From assembly GCF_019634775.1 (NCBI RefSeq), contig NZ_JAHCAS010000001.1:1116001-1180000 (forward strand): DNA of 64,000 nt, in the 5' to 3' direction. Source of the DNA: Dokdonella sp. GTDB lineage: Bacteria; Pseudomonadota; Gammaproteobacteria; Xanthomonadales; Rhodanobacteraceae. The position numbers were made by a program, and so were the translations under genes. This document shows positions 25,474 through 34,591 of the stretch, piece after piece (position 1 is the stretch's first letter; each line of letters begins with the position of its first letter). The notes beneath the pieces are model-generated. The model was not told where the DNA came from. It ran no database searches and saw only the letters and a list, made by a program, of their open reading frames with translations.

Positions 25474-26661
25474 ATGAAGCAAGTGCCGCTGTTCACGATC
25501 CTCCTGGCGCTGTGTTGCGCCAGTGCCATCGAAGCCGCACCGGTCGCGATCACGCCGGGTTTCAGCGACTACCAGCCCTCGGTGATCCGCACGCAGGAGG
25601 GTGTGCGCCTGCTTGTGTTCGAACGCCTCGATGGCAGCGCCTGGGGCAACCTGTGGATCACGCGCTCGAGCGACGGCGGCGAGACCTGGAGCGCGCCGCA
25701 GCCGATCATCGCGACCTCGGCCAACGAGCGGCATCCGGCCCTGCTCGAGCTTGCGCCGTCCAGGAGTCCGTCGGACCTGGATGGTCGAGGCGAAAATTCG
25801 GCCGCGCGAGGGCGGATAATCGACGATGCGCCGGCCTGTAGTGGCGCTGCAGGCCAAGAAGCGGCGGAAATCCCGCACCGCGCGGACGGATCGGCAGCCC
25901 GGCCATGCCAAGTCCGACAGGCTCCTGGCTACGCGCTGTTCTACCTCAAGGGCACGGGCTCGACCGCCTCGTACCGCATCATGCGCGCGACCAGCGGCGA
26001 CGGCCTCACCTTCACCGAGCAGGGCGCACTCAACCTCGGCTGGGCGAGCGGTGGGGAGATCAACCCGCATGTAATCCGCCACGCCGACGGCACGCTGACC
26101 ATGAGCTACCAGCGCCTCGGCGCCGGTTCCTACATCGCGCGCTCGTTCGACGGCGGCGTGAGCTGGGATACGCTGCGCACGCCGATCGCCACCGGCAGCC
26201 AGCTGCCGCGCATCACCTATCGGGAGAGCGACGGCCTGTATCTCGCCAGCTACCAGGTCGGCAGCACGGCGTTGTCGATGCACATCAAGACGACAACCAA
26301 CCCATATGACTGGAGCACGATTCCGCAGGACTTCGCCAGCAACGGCAACCACCACGACTCCCTGCCCGTGGTCATGCCCGACGGCGCCTTCGCCGTGTTC
26401 TGGATCGCCGCCAATGGCAGCCAGTTCGACCTGCGCGTGCGTCGCTCGCTGGATGGTTTCGCTTGGCAGCCAACCCGTGTGATCACGTCCACGCCGACCG
26501 AGGATGATGTGCAGCCGCACCCGTTGGTCGGCGATTCGGCGGTCATGCTCGAACTCTACTGGGGCCGCGCAGCGCCGGTCGGGCAGAACAACTTCCGTAT
26601 CGTCCGCGATGCCGCAGTGGCGGTGATGGACGATGTGCTGTTCGCTGACGGCTTCGAGTGA
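25474..26661 (+). CDS. Secreted Asp-box (BNR/sialidase-like) protein with in-frame insertion
   Basis: 395-aa exported protein of unknown substrate. It has a Sec signal peptide (about 1-21, ending AIEA), then a beta-propeller-like body with two Asp boxes: SSDGGETW (about 65-72) and SFDGGVSW. This resembles sialidase or exo-alpha-glycosidase propellers, but the catalytic Arg triad and Asp/Tyr/Glu cannot be confirmed. Residues 96-151 (168 bases) are encoded by a MITE-like element that interrupts a propeller strand between ELAP and PGYALFYL without breaking the frame. The C-terminus is VLFADGFE, a tail shared with two other secreted proteins here. The protein may be misfolded or merely carry an extra loop. 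Confidence 0.7.
   Translation: MKQVPLFTILLALCCASAIEAAPVAITPGFSDYQPSVIRTQEGVRLLVFERLDGSAWGNLWITRSSDGGETWSAPQPIIATSANERHPALLELAPSRSPSDLDGRGENSAARGRIIDDAPACSGAAGQEAAEIPHRADGSAARPCQVRQAPGYALFYLKGTGSTASYRIMRATSGDGLTFTEQGALNLGWASGGEINPHVIRHADGTLTMSYQRLGAGSYIARSFDGGVSWDTLRTPIATGSQLPRITYRESDGLYLASYQVGSTALSMHIKTTTNPYDWSTIPQDFASNGNHHDSLPVVMPDGAFAVFWIAANGSQFDLRVRRSLDGFAWQPTRVITSTPTEDDVQPHPLVGDSAVMLELYWGRAAPVGQNNFRIVRDAAVAVMDDVLFADGFE
25760..25928. mobile_element. 169-bp MITE-like element inside a coding sequence
   Basis: Terminal inverted repeats of 21 bases, CCAGGAGTCCGTCGGACCTGG at 25760-25780 and its complement (18 of 21 matching) at 25908-25928, bound a 169-base segment with no transposase. The interior has further short palindromic stretches (CGAAAATTCG; GGCCTG with CAGGCC). 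It lies inside the Asp-box protein gene. The reading frame stays open through it, with a net gain of 56 codons. No clear target-site duplication is visible. No second copy was found in this window. Confidence 0.8.
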
Positions 26662-26727
26662 TGCCCGTCATTGCGACATCGGTAAACAACCTCGGTGCCT
26701 GCCACGATCCGCTGCCGCTGTGGGCGA

Positions 26728-28476
26728 TCACACCGCCACGGGCACCTGCTCGTACAGGCCATCCTTGCGTCCGCCGATGATGCGCAGGGCGTACTGGTAG
26801 CCCGCTTCGACGGTGCGATCGTAGGCGCGCCAGTCGAGCAGGGCGGTTTCACGTACCGGCGGGGCGAGCAGCAGGTTGGCCAGCGCACGGCGTTCGTCAC
26901 TGGCGCGCTCGGCGTTGACCATGCCCGATCGCACCAGGATGTCGACGATGCCGGGGCGACGCCCGCTGCGGCGCTCGAGCAGCAGGCGCCACCAGGAGGG
27001 CGTGGCGAACTCCTCGATGGGTGAATGCAGCACGTCGCCGGCGCTGATGTCGATGGCTGCGATCGCGCCGGCATGACGTGCGGCCATGACGTCGGTCGGC
27101 AGGTTGTTGATGACCGCGCCATCGACGTGCACCTGGCCGCCGTGCAGCACCGGTGGTAGCACACCGGGGATCGCGCAGCTCGCACGCAGCCACAGCCACA
27201 GTGGACCGTCGAGGTGCGTGTCCAGATGGCCCGTGCTGAGGTTGGCCGAGCAGCAGTAGAACGGCAGGACGAGGTCGGTGATGTCGCGCGCGCCGAACTG
27301 CGCGCGCAGCAGGTGGGCGACGCGCGCGCCACGGGTCAGTGCCACCAGCGGCAGCGTGTAGTCGCTGAGCGGACGGCCGGCGACGAAGGCGCGCCGGTAG
27401 TTGTCGAGCATTTCCTCGTCGCTCCACTCCAGTGCCACGCCCGCGCCGATGATCGAGCCGATGCTGGTGCCGCCGACACGGTCGATCTCGAGCCCGGCCT
27501 CGCGCAGCGCCCGCACCACGCCGATCTGGGCGAAGCCACGTGCGCCGCCGCCGGACAGCACGAGGCCGAGGCTGCGTCCGGTGAGCAGGCGGGCGATGCG
27601 ACGCACGTCGCGCGCCTCGCGCACGTGATGGTGGTCAAGGCCCGGGGTCAGCGCGAGCCAACGGCGTGCCGCACCGTTGCGCAATGTGCCGCGGTGCAGG
27701 AGGACGAGCTGGCAGGGTGGTGCCAGCGTGCCGCCGGCATCGGGACAGACCACGGTCGACCACGGCACGGGTTCGCTGGCGGCATCGGCAAGCAGCAACA
27801 CCGCATCGGCCTGGCGTCGGCACAACGCCTTCCATTCGACATCACCGTCGGCGACATAGACGACGAAGCGCGTGCGCTCCTCGATCTCGCCGAACCAGGT
27901 GCTCAACTGGCCAAGCCCGAGTGCCGCGTCGACCAGTATGGTTTCACCGAACTCCTGCAGGGCCGCGACCAGGCGTTTGGCAAAGCCGTGGGCATCGACG
28001 CCATCGTCGTGCGGCAGTACCGCCAGCGTGCGTGGTGCCGAGCGTGTCGATTCGGTGCCGCGCGCGTTGACCCGACGCAGGGCCTGGCGCGCGGCCTCGA
28101 ACATGGCCTGCGGGTGATGTTCGATGAGCTTCTCGAAATCCGCACGCGACAAGCGCAACAGCTCCGAGTCACGCAGTGCACGCGCGGTGGCGTTGCGTGG
28201 CGTACCGAGCAGGAGACCGACTTCGCCGACCGTTTCGCCGGCCGAGATCGTGCCGACCAGCACGGCCGGTTCGGTGCCTTCGCTGCGGAACGCGCCGAGA
28301 CTGCCGCTTTTCAGCACGTACAGCGCGTCGCTTTCCTCACCCTGTTCGAACAGCACGGCGCCGCCGGGCAGGGCGAAGTACTGCAATTCGTGTTCGAGCC
28401 CTGCCAGCGCGGCTTCGTCGAGCGGGCGGAACAGGGGCAACGAATGCAGCATGTCGCGCAGCGGATGTGGGTGCAC
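26728..28476 (-). CDS. Patatin-like phospholipase with cyclic-nucleotide-binding domain
   Basis: 582-aa protein related to neuropathy-target-esterase-like and RssA patatins. A cNMP-binding (CRP-like) domain fills about residues 8-130 (FEQGEESDALYVLKSG, GEVGLLLGTPRNATA). A middle Rossmann-like segment follows (about 148-290). The patatin domain (about 300-470) has the oxyanion loop GGGARGFAQIG, the nucleophile Ser in GTSIGS and the catalytic Asp in VDGAVINN, so the Ser-Asp dyad is complete. It probably hydrolyses phospholipids or lysophospholipids at the inner membrane under nucleotide control. No signal peptide is seen. It is divergent from prlC, with a heptad-repeat array between the two. 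Confidence 0.9.
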   Translation of the reverse strand: MHPHPLRDMLHSLPLFRPLDEAALAGLEHELQYFALPGGAVLFEQGEESDALYVLKSGSLGAFRSEGTEPAVLVGTISAGETVGEVGLLLGTPRNATARALRDSELLRLSRADFEKLIEHHPQAMFEAARQALRRVNARGTESTRSAPRTLAVLPHDDGVDAHGFAKRLVAALQEFGETILVDAALGLGQLSTWFGEIEERTRFVVYVADGDVEWKALCRRQADAVLLLADAASEPVPWSTVVCPDAGGTLAPPCQLVLLHRGTLRNGAARRWLALTPGLDHHHVREARDVRRIARLLTGRSLGLVLSGGGARGFAQIGVVRALREAGLEIDRVGGTSIGSIIGAGVALEWSDEEMLDNYRRAFVAGRPLSDYTLPLVALTRGARVAHLLRAQFGARDITDLVLPFYCCSANLSTGHLDTHLDGPLWLWLRASCAIPGVLPPVLHGGQVHVDGAVINNLPTDVMAARHAGAIAAIDISAGDVLHSPIEEFATPSWWRLLLERRSGRRPGIVDILVRSGMVNAERASDERRALANLLLAPPVRETALLDWRAYDRTVEAGYQYALRIIGGRKDGLYEQVPVAV

Positions 28477-28537
28477 ACAACCCTCCCGGTCGGCCCATGC
28501 GCTTGATTTTGCGCCAACGACCCGCCAGTTTCACAGG

Positions 28538-28662
28538 CCGGGATTGGGGATTCGGGATTGGGAAAAGCACAAGGCTCCATGCTTCCGCTCCTGCTTTGCC
28601 GAATCCCGAATCCCCAATCCCGGCTTCATCGAATCCCCAATCCCCCAATCCCAAATCCCGGG
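28538..28662. repeat. Heptad inverted-repeat array upstream of prlC (locus 3 of 5)
   Basis: The left arm (28538-28565) and first right arm (28595-28622) are nearly perfect 28-base complements made of GGGATTG/GGGATTC units, separated by about 29 bases. A second right-facing arm of GAATCCC-like units continues to 28662. The array fills most of the gap between the divergent patatin and prlC genes and ends 7 bases before the GTG start of prlC. Confidence 0.9.
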
Positions 28663-28668
28663 CCTCAC

Positions 28669-30705
28669 GTGACCAACCCACTGCTCGAAGACAGCGCACT
28701 GCCGCGATTCTCCGCGATCCAACCCGAACACATCGAACCGGCGGTCGATGCGCTCCTCGCCGACTACCAGGCCGGCATCGACGCGATCCTTGCCGATCCA
28801 GCACCGCGCAGCTTCGCTTCGGTGATCCAGGTCGCGGAACGCCTCGACGAACGCCTGTCGCGAGCCTGGGCGCCGGTCGGCCACCTGCACGGAGTCAAGG
28901 ATTCGGAGGCGTTGCGCAAGGCCTATTCGGCGGCGCAGGAAAAGATCGTCGAGTTCACCAGCGCGCTCGGTCAGAACCGCGAGCTGTACGCGGCGGTGAA
29001 GGCGGTCGCCGAAGGCTCTGGCTTCGCCGACCTGCCGCGTGCCGCGCGTACCCTGGTCGAACACGAGCTGCGCGACTTCGAGCTCTCCGGCGTCGCCCTC
29101 GAGGAGCCGGCGCGCACGCGCTACCGCGAAATCTCGGCCGAGCTGGCCAAGCTGTCGACCGAGTTCGAGGAAGCGGTGCTCGACGCCACCGATGCCTGGA
29201 GCGAGCACCTCACCGACGAGGCTGCGCTGGCCGGCATCCCGGCCTCGGGTCGTGACGTGTTGCGCGCCTATGCGCGGGAGAAGGATCTCGACGGCTGGCT
29301 GGTCACGCTCAAGCAGCCGAGCGTGCAGGCCGTGCTGACCTATGCCGACGACCGCGCATTGCGCACGCGCGTCTATCGCGCCTACGGCACGCGCGCCTCC
29401 GAGCATTCGCAGGGCGGCCGCCACGACAACAGCGCGCGCATCGAACGCATCATGGCGCTGCGCCACGAAGCCGCGCGGCTGCTTGGTTTCGCCAACGCGG
29501 CCGAGGAATCGCTGGCGACCAAGATGGCGCCGTCGGCAGACAGGGTCATCGCCTTCCTGCGCGACCTCGTCGCGCGCGCGCGGCCGATGGCCGAACGTGA
29601 CCTCGCCGAACTGCGTGCGTTCGCGCTCGACACGCTCGGCCTGGCCGACCTGCAACCCTGGGACGTGGCCTGGGCCTCGGAGAAGCTGCGCGTCGCGCGC
29701 TATGCCCTGAGCGAAGAGGAACTGAAGCCGTACTTCCCGTTGCCCGCCGTGCTGGATGGCCTGTTCGCGATCGTCGAACGTGTGCTGGGGGTCGGTTTCC
29801 GTGCCCGCGAGGGTGTCGACACCTGGCACGAGGACGCACGTTACTACGACCTCGTCGACGCCGATGGCCGCGTTTTTGCCGGTGCCTATGTCGATCTCTA
29901 CGCGCGCACCGGCAAGCGCGGCGGCGCGTGGATGGATGTTTGCCGCACGCGCCTGCGCGATGCCGACGGCGTGCATCCGCCGGTCGCCTTCCTGACTTGC
30001 AATTTCGCACCGCCGACCGCCGGCACGCCCTCGCTGCTGACCCACGATGACGTCATCACCCTGTTCCACGAGTTCGGCCACGGCCTGCACCACCTGTTGA
30101 CCGAAGTCGATTTCGCCGGTGTCTCCGGCATCAGCGGGGTCGAGTGGGATGCGGTCGAGCTGCCGAGCCAGTTCATGGAGAACTTCGCCTGGGAGCGCGC
30201 CGGCCTCGATCTGGTCGCGCGCCACTGGCAGAGCGGTGAGCGCCTGCCCGACGCGCTGTTCGAGCGCATGCAGGCCGCGCGCAACTTCCAGTCCGGACTT
30301 TTCCTCGTGCGTCAGCTCGAATTCGGCCTGTTCGATTTCCGCCTGCACCACGAATACGACCCCGCCCGCGGTGCACGCACGCTCGACCTGCTCGCCGAGG
30401 TGCGTGCGGAAGTCGCCGTGATCCAGCCACCGGAATGGCATCGCTTCCCGCACAGCTTCACCCACATCTTCGCCGGTGGCTACGGTGCCGGCTACTACAG
30501 CTATCTGTGGGCCGAGGTGCTCTCGGCCGACGCGTTCGATCGTTTCGTGCGCGAGGGCGTGTTCAATCCCGAGGTCGGTGCGGCCTGGCGGCGTTCCGTC
30601 CTCGCCGTCGGCGGCTCGCGTCCGGCGCTGGAGTCGTTCGTCGAGTTCCGTGGCCGCGAGCCTTCGCCCGAGCCGCTCTTGCGCAGCTACGGCATCGCCG
30701 CCTGA
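28669..30705 (+). CDS. prlC: Oligopeptidase A (M3 family zinc metallopeptidase)
   Basis: 678-aa cytoplasmic oligopeptidase, close in length to E. coli PrlC (680 aa), that degrades signal peptides and other short peptides. The zinc motif is HEFGHGLHH with the third ligand Glu downstream in ISGVEWDAVELPSQ. The N-terminus reads TNPLLEDSALPRF from a GTG at 28669, matching the E. coli start (MTNPLL). The GTG is therefore chosen over the upstream in-frame ATG, which would translate repeat sequence. No Shine-Dalgarno sequence is visible before the GTG because the array occupies that space. The gene stands alone. Confidence 0.95.
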   Translation: MTNPLLEDSALPRFSAIQPEHIEPAVDALLADYQAGIDAILADPAPRSFASVIQVAERLDERLSRAWAPVGHLHGVKDSEALRKAYSAAQEKIVEFTSALGQNRELYAAVKAVAEGSGFADLPRAARTLVEHELRDFELSGVALEEPARTRYREISAELAKLSTEFEEAVLDATDAWSEHLTDEAALAGIPASGRDVLRAYAREKDLDGWLVTLKQPSVQAVLTYADDRALRTRVYRAYGTRASEHSQGGRHDNSARIERIMALRHEAARLLGFANAAEESLATKMAPSADRVIAFLRDLVARARPMAERDLAELRAFALDTLGLADLQPWDVAWASEKLRVARYALSEEELKPYFPLPAVLDGLFAIVERVLGVGFRAREGVDTWHEDARYYDLVDADGRVFAGAYVDLYARTGKRGGAWMDVCRTRLRDADGVHPPVAFLTCNFAPPTAGTPSLLTHDDVITLFHEFGHGLHHLLTEVDFAGVSGISGVEWDAVELPSQFMENFAWERAGLDLVARHWQSGERLPDALFERMQAARNFQSGLFLVRQLEFGLFDFRLHHEYDPARGARTLDLLAEVRAEVAVIQPPEWHRFPHSFTHIFAGGYGAGYYSYLWAEVLSADAFDRFVREGVFNPEVGAAWRRSVLAVGGSRPALESFVEFRGREPSPEPLLRSYGIAA

Positions 30706-30769
30706 GCGTTCGCTTGACCTCCGAGATCATGCTTTTGCGTAGTGGGGAGAGACCAGACGGTCGGAGCGG

Positions 30770-32503
30770 ATGGGGGGTGACATGGGTGGAGGTGGGAAGG
30801 TCACGCCGCACGGTGCCGCAACCGGCATCCGGGCGGCTCATCGTCGTCGGCCCGGGTTGGCCGTCGCCGCCCTGCTGGTCGGGCTGGTGCTTGCTGCGCT
30901 GACCCTCGATGCGGGTTACGTCGCCGGCACGGGCGCGTACTGGCAGACCCAGCTTGGCGATCCGGCCAAGGGCGAGATCGGCTGGTTCTACTACGCGCGC
31001 GATGCCTGGCGCTTCCCGCTGTTGGCGATCGGCAACACGCATTATCCGGAGGGCGCCAGTGTCGTCCTCTTCGACAGCCTGCCTTTGTTCGCCGTGCCGG
31101 CGAAACTCGCCTGGCGACTGTTCTGGCCGATTGACAGCCAGCCACCGATCTACACCGGGCTGTGGGTGGCGCTGTGTCTCGTGCTGCAGGCGGTGTTCGC
31201 CTCGCGTCTGTTGCGCGCACTGCGCATCGAGGCGCCGCTGCCGCATCTGGCCGGCGTGATCGTGTTCGCCTGGATGCCGATCGTGTTCCTGCGTTTCGGC
31301 CAGGCCGCATTGATGGCGCAGTTCCTGATCCTGTTCGCGCTCGAGGGTTATGTGCGTGCCAAGGAGGGACTTTCACGCGGACAATGGATCGCGCAATGCC
31401 TGCTGCCGGCGTTCGGCTTGCTGGTGACGCCTTACCTCACGGCGATGGCTGGCGCGATCGTGGCCGCGACGGTTCTCGATGGCTGGCGCGAACGCCGCTA
31501 TGGCCTGCGCGGTGTGGTGTTGCGCTTCGCTGCGATCGTGTTGTCCTTGCTTGCGGTCATGCTGATCGGCGGCTACTTCACGGCGACGGCCAGCCAGTTC
31601 GGCGACTACGGCCTTTACTCGATGAACTTGCTGTCACCGTGGGTGCCATTTCCGCAAACGCTGAGCGGGCGCTGGCTTGGCACCACGATGCCGGTGATCA
31701 CCGGCAGCAACCAATGGGAAGGTGGTGCGTGGCTTGGTGCCGGCATGGCCTTGCTCGTGTTGTTCGCCTTGCCGGCCCTGCGCGATCTCGGCGCAAACCT
31801 GCGCCGGCATGCCGTACTGGTTGCGGTGCTGGTGGGCGTCCTCGCCTTCGCGATATCGCATCGTGTCGGCGTCGGCGCGCGTGAAGTGCTGACGATTCCC
31901 CTGCCGGATGTACTGATCGCCGCGTTCTCGCAGCTGCGCGGTTCGGGTCGATTCGCCTGGGTTGCCCTGTACGCGACCCTGGCGGCCTGCATGGTCGCCG
32001 TCTGCACGCGCTGGTCGGCACGCGCGGCCACGGCGATCCTTGTCGCGGCCGCCGTCCTGCAGGTCGCCGACACCTGGCCGATGCAAGCCGGCATCCGCGC
32101 CGCGAGCGCGGCGGAAGCCCCGTCGACGATCGATCGCAGCAGGTGGACACGCCTGATAGGTGCGCATGCGCGCATCTTCCAGTACCCGTCATTCGAATGT
32201 GGCGGGCTGTTCGGCAACGGCGTTCCGGGCAACAAGTTCCGCGGTGTCGAGATCGACTGGATCGCGGCCAGGGCGGACGTGCCGACCAACAGTGCCTATC
32301 TCGCCCGTTTCGACAAGGATTGCGCGCGCGAGCGCGAACAGGCCGCGAGCGACCATGGCGCCCCCGGCGTGCTGTATCTCTATCGCAGCAGCGACGATGT
32401 CGGCGCCTTCCTGATCGCCAGTGGCATCGACGCGCGTCAATGCGGCCTGCTCGATGACGTCGTGGTCTGCTCGCGTGACATGGACCTCGCCTTCCTGCAT
32501 TGA
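30770..32503 (+). CDS. Polytopic membrane protein, DUF6311/GT-C-like
   Basis: 577-aa integral membrane protein with about 10-11 hydrophobic segments from residue 28 to about 430, and a soluble C-terminal domain of about 140 residues. The first loop (AYWQTQLGDPAKGEIGWFYY) has the position and acidic content of a GT-C glycosyltransferase active-site loop. The overall pattern recalls the DUF6311 group, but I am not certain of the family. The start at 30770 (or the in-frame ATG at 30782) has a poor ribosome site. No glycan gene cluster is adjacent. A role in transferring a sugar at the periplasmic face is inference. Confidence 0.6.
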   Translation: MGGDMGGGGKVTPHGAATGIRAAHRRRPGLAVAALLVGLVLAALTLDAGYVAGTGAYWQTQLGDPAKGEIGWFYYARDAWRFPLLAIGNTHYPEGASVVLFDSLPLFAVPAKLAWRLFWPIDSQPPIYTGLWVALCLVLQAVFASRLLRALRIEAPLPHLAGVIVFAWMPIVFLRFGQAALMAQFLILFALEGYVRAKEGLSRGQWIAQCLLPAFGLLVTPYLTAMAGAIVAATVLDGWRERRYGLRGVVLRFAAIVLSLLAVMLIGGYFTATASQFGDYGLYSMNLLSPWVPFPQTLSGRWLGTTMPVITGSNQWEGGAWLGAGMALLVLFALPALRDLGANLRRHAVLVAVLVGVLAFAISHRVGVGAREVLTIPLPDVLIAAFSQLRGSGRFAWVALYATLAACMVAVCTRWSARAATAILVAAAVLQVADTWPMQAGIRAASAAEAPSTIDRSRWTRLIGAHARIFQYPSFECGGLFGNGVPGNKFRGVEIDWIAARADVPTNSAYLARFDKDCAREREQAASDHGAPGVLYLYRSSDDVGAFLIASGIDARQCGLLDDVVVCSRDMDLAFLH

Positions 32504-32618
32504 GCGCGGCGATCTCGGCATGGCAAGGGCGCCCTGATCGAGCGCATCGCCGTCGGCGCCGCTGCCCACTGCAAGGAATCACGGTGAGATGGGCGAGTCC
32601 AGCCGCATGCGGGATCGA

Positions 32619-33707
32619 TCAGGGTGGGTGCCGGCGCCCCGGCTCCAGGCGAGCGCCATCGTCGCCGACGCCTGGCACGCCGACACGAATGTCACGTGAG
32701 AACGTCGGGCTGGCGTCGGCGGCCTTTGCCCGGTCGTTGATGCGACCGCGTTCGCGCAGGTCGGCGAGCGCCACGCCAGGCACGAGGCCGCCAAGCCGCT
32801 CCAGGTATTCCGCCAGGTATCCGGTCCGCAACAGGCGGTGGTCGAGCGGCAGGTGTCCGAAGATCGGACGGGCGAGGTGGTAGACCAGGGTCGTGCAGTT
32901 GGTCGTGATGGTGTCATAGAAGCGCGGTGTGGCAGCGAGGCGGTTGGCTTCCCCGACATAGGCAAGGAAGAGGGCGCGCCGCTGCTGGGCATCCAGTCGC
33001 AGGCGATACAGCGTGACCTCCTCGCCGCGCACATTGCTGCGCACGCGCACGATGTCGCGCTCGTCGGCGGCGATGATGCTCAGCTCGTACTGCTTGAAGA
33101 ATCCGGCGATCTCGGAGAACTCCTCGTGCTTCTCGCGACGGATCTCGACCGAGAAGGCGAGATGCTCGCCATCGTCGAAACCGAACGAAACGAGCATGTG
33201 TGCGATCGAGGGACGACCCCAGGTGGACAGCAGGATGTCGGTCGAGGCGAGCCGACGCAGGTCGTATTCGCGCGTTTCCCAACGCGCCGTATAGTCCTCG
33301 CGTGTGCGCCAGTCGAAGTTGCGCACGTCATCGAGGACGATGCGGTCGCCGTCGACCTGGCCGCGCAGCGTGCGCGCGACATCATCGGCCCAGACGCGCG
33401 CGTTCGATGGTTCGAGGCTTCGCCACCAGAGGCTGACCAGGACAAAGGCCAGCACGAACGCAAGCAGGGCGAGACGCGCATCGTGGCGCAACAGGATGAC
33501 CAGTACGCCGAGCGTGAACGCAAGCCACAGCGTGACCATGACGCCGCGCGCAAGCATCGGGCCCGGCGCGCGGTATGCGATCGCGAACGCAGCCCATGCC
33601 GCCATCAGGACAACCAGCACGGCGGCAACGACGAGCAGGCTCATGCGCAAGCGGCGGCGCTTCGCGTCGCCTCCGTTGGCAGGCGTGTGCAGGTCGCCAT
33701 TCCTCAC
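32619..33707 (-). CDS. DUF4105 membrane protein (Lnb N-terminal-like domain)
   Basis: 362-aa protein with two or three hydrophobic segments near the N-terminus (about 22-46, 50-70, 76-95), followed by a DUF4105 domain (about 110-345). Conserved features are ARVWADDVARTL early, HMLVSFGFDDGEHLAFSVEIR, and TTNCTTLVYHLAR with the Cys expected in this papain-like fold. The GTG at 33707 overlaps the mlaA stop as GTGA and is preferred. An ATG at 33644 is the alternative and would start just before the first helix. It is the third gene of the hydrolase - mlaA - DUF4105 operon. A role in envelope lipid or peptidoglycan turnover is inferred from position. Confidence 0.75.
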   Translation of the reverse strand: MRNGDLHTPANGGDAKRRRLRMSLLVVAAVLVVLMAAWAAFAIAYRAPGPMLARGVMVTLWLAFTLGVLVILLRHDARLALLAFVLAFVLVSLWWRSLEPSNARVWADDVARTLRGQVDGDRIVLDDVRNFDWRTREDYTARWETREYDLRRLASTDILLSTWGRPSIAHMLVSFGFDDGEHLAFSVEIRREKHEEFSEIAGFFKQYELSIIAADERDIVRVRSNVRGEEVTLYRLRLDAQQRRALFLAYVGEANRLAATPRFYDTITTNCTTLVYHLARPIFGHLPLDHRLLRTGYLAEYLERLGGLVPGVALADLRERGRINDRAKAADASPTFSRDIRVGVPGVGDDGARLEPGRRHPP

Positions 33708-34591
33708 TGCCCGGCCGGGGTGCCGGTGCTGCGCGGCAGGTTGGCGCCCTCGGCGCGCAGCTTTTCGTCTTCGAGCAGACGCTGGCGCATGTACAGGAAG
33801 CGGATCGTGTCGTACTCGAAGGCCGAGCCGGTCTCGTAGTAACGGAAATCGATGTGCGCACGCAGATCGATCGAATTGGCCACGCCGAACATCCACGAGT
33901 TCCGCGAGCTGCGGTAGAACCCGCCTGCGTCGATGCCCCAGGCGAGGCCGAAGTCACCGCCGAGGCCGGCCGTGTCGCGCAGCGTCGACGGCCCGATCAG
34001 CGGCAGCACGATGTACGGCCCCGGGCGCATGCCCCATTTCGCCAGCGTCGTGCCGAACCCGGTCGCGGCGCGCGGCAGTTTCATTCTCTTCGCCACGTCG
34101 ATCAGGCCGCCGACACCGAGTGTGCTGTTGATGGCGAAGCGGCCGAGGGCACGCAGGCCGTAAACGGGGCGGCCCTGCAGGGCGAAGTTGAGCGTGCTGC
34201 CGATCTCGCCGAGGTTGCCGAAGAAGTTGTGCACGCCAGAACGCAGCGGCCGCGGCAGGCGGCGATAGCCGTTGGCCACTGGCAGGAACACGCTCTCGTC
34301 GAAGTGTGCGTTGAAGCGGTACATGGAGCGGTTGATGCGCTCGAATGGATCGTAGGTGCGCATCGATGGCGCATCGGCCGGGGTGACCGGTGGCGCCAAC
34401 GCGGTTGGTTCCTCATCCGCTCGTGGCGCTTCGGCTTCCTGCGCGGCGGCGAGTCGTGCCGCTGCCTCGATCGCCATGGCCCGGCTTTCCGCCGGGCGGT
34501 CGTCGGGCAGGTCGCGCACGCGCACGTTGCCCGTCGACGTGCAGCCGGCGAGCATGGCTGCCGCGAACACGGCCGTGTACGCGCGCCTCAT
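33704..34591 (-). CDS. mlaA: MlaA (VacJ) outer-membrane lipoprotein
   Basis: 295-aa lipoprotein of the Mla pathway that removes misplaced phospholipid from the outer leaflet of the outer membrane. It has a signal peptide with the lipobox MLAGC (Cys17). A low-complexity Ala/Glu linker follows (about 28-78). The MlaA core starts at YDPFERINRSMYRFN and continues with LGRFAINSTLGVGGLIDVA and GPYIVLPLIGPSTLRD. A GGAGG site precedes the ATG inside the upstream gene, and the start overlaps that stop (ATGA). The mlaBCDEF transport genes are not in this window. The linker before the core is longer than usual. Confidence 0.93.
   Translation of the reverse strand: MRRAYTAVFAAAMLAGCTSTGNVRVRDLPDDRPAESRAMAIEAAARLAAAQEAEAPRADEEPTALAPPVTPADAPSMRTYDPFERINRSMYRFNAHFDESVFLPVANGYRRLPRPLRSGVHNFFGNLGEIGSTLNFALQGRPVYGLRALGRFAINSTLGVGGLIDVAKRMKLPRAATGFGTTLAKWGMRPGPYIVLPLIGPSTLRDTAGLGGDFGLAWGIDAGGFYRSSRNSWMFGVANSIDLRAHIDFRYYETGSAFEYDTIRFLYMRQRLLEDEKLRAEGANLPRSTGTPAGQ

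Noticed and set aside
25474..26661. The Asp-box protein as a true sialidase
   Set aside because: Two Asp boxes are present, but the arginine triad and catalytic Tyr/Glu/Asp could not be identified.
28538..28662. The heptad arrays as a CRISPR array
   Set aside because: The units are 7 bases without unique spacers and arms are inverted. No cas genes are present.
28558..28668. A longer N-terminus for PrlC from the upstream in-frame ATG
   Set aside because: The extension translates only repeat-array sequence, while the GTG at 28669 gives the exact start known for the E. coli protein (TNPLL).
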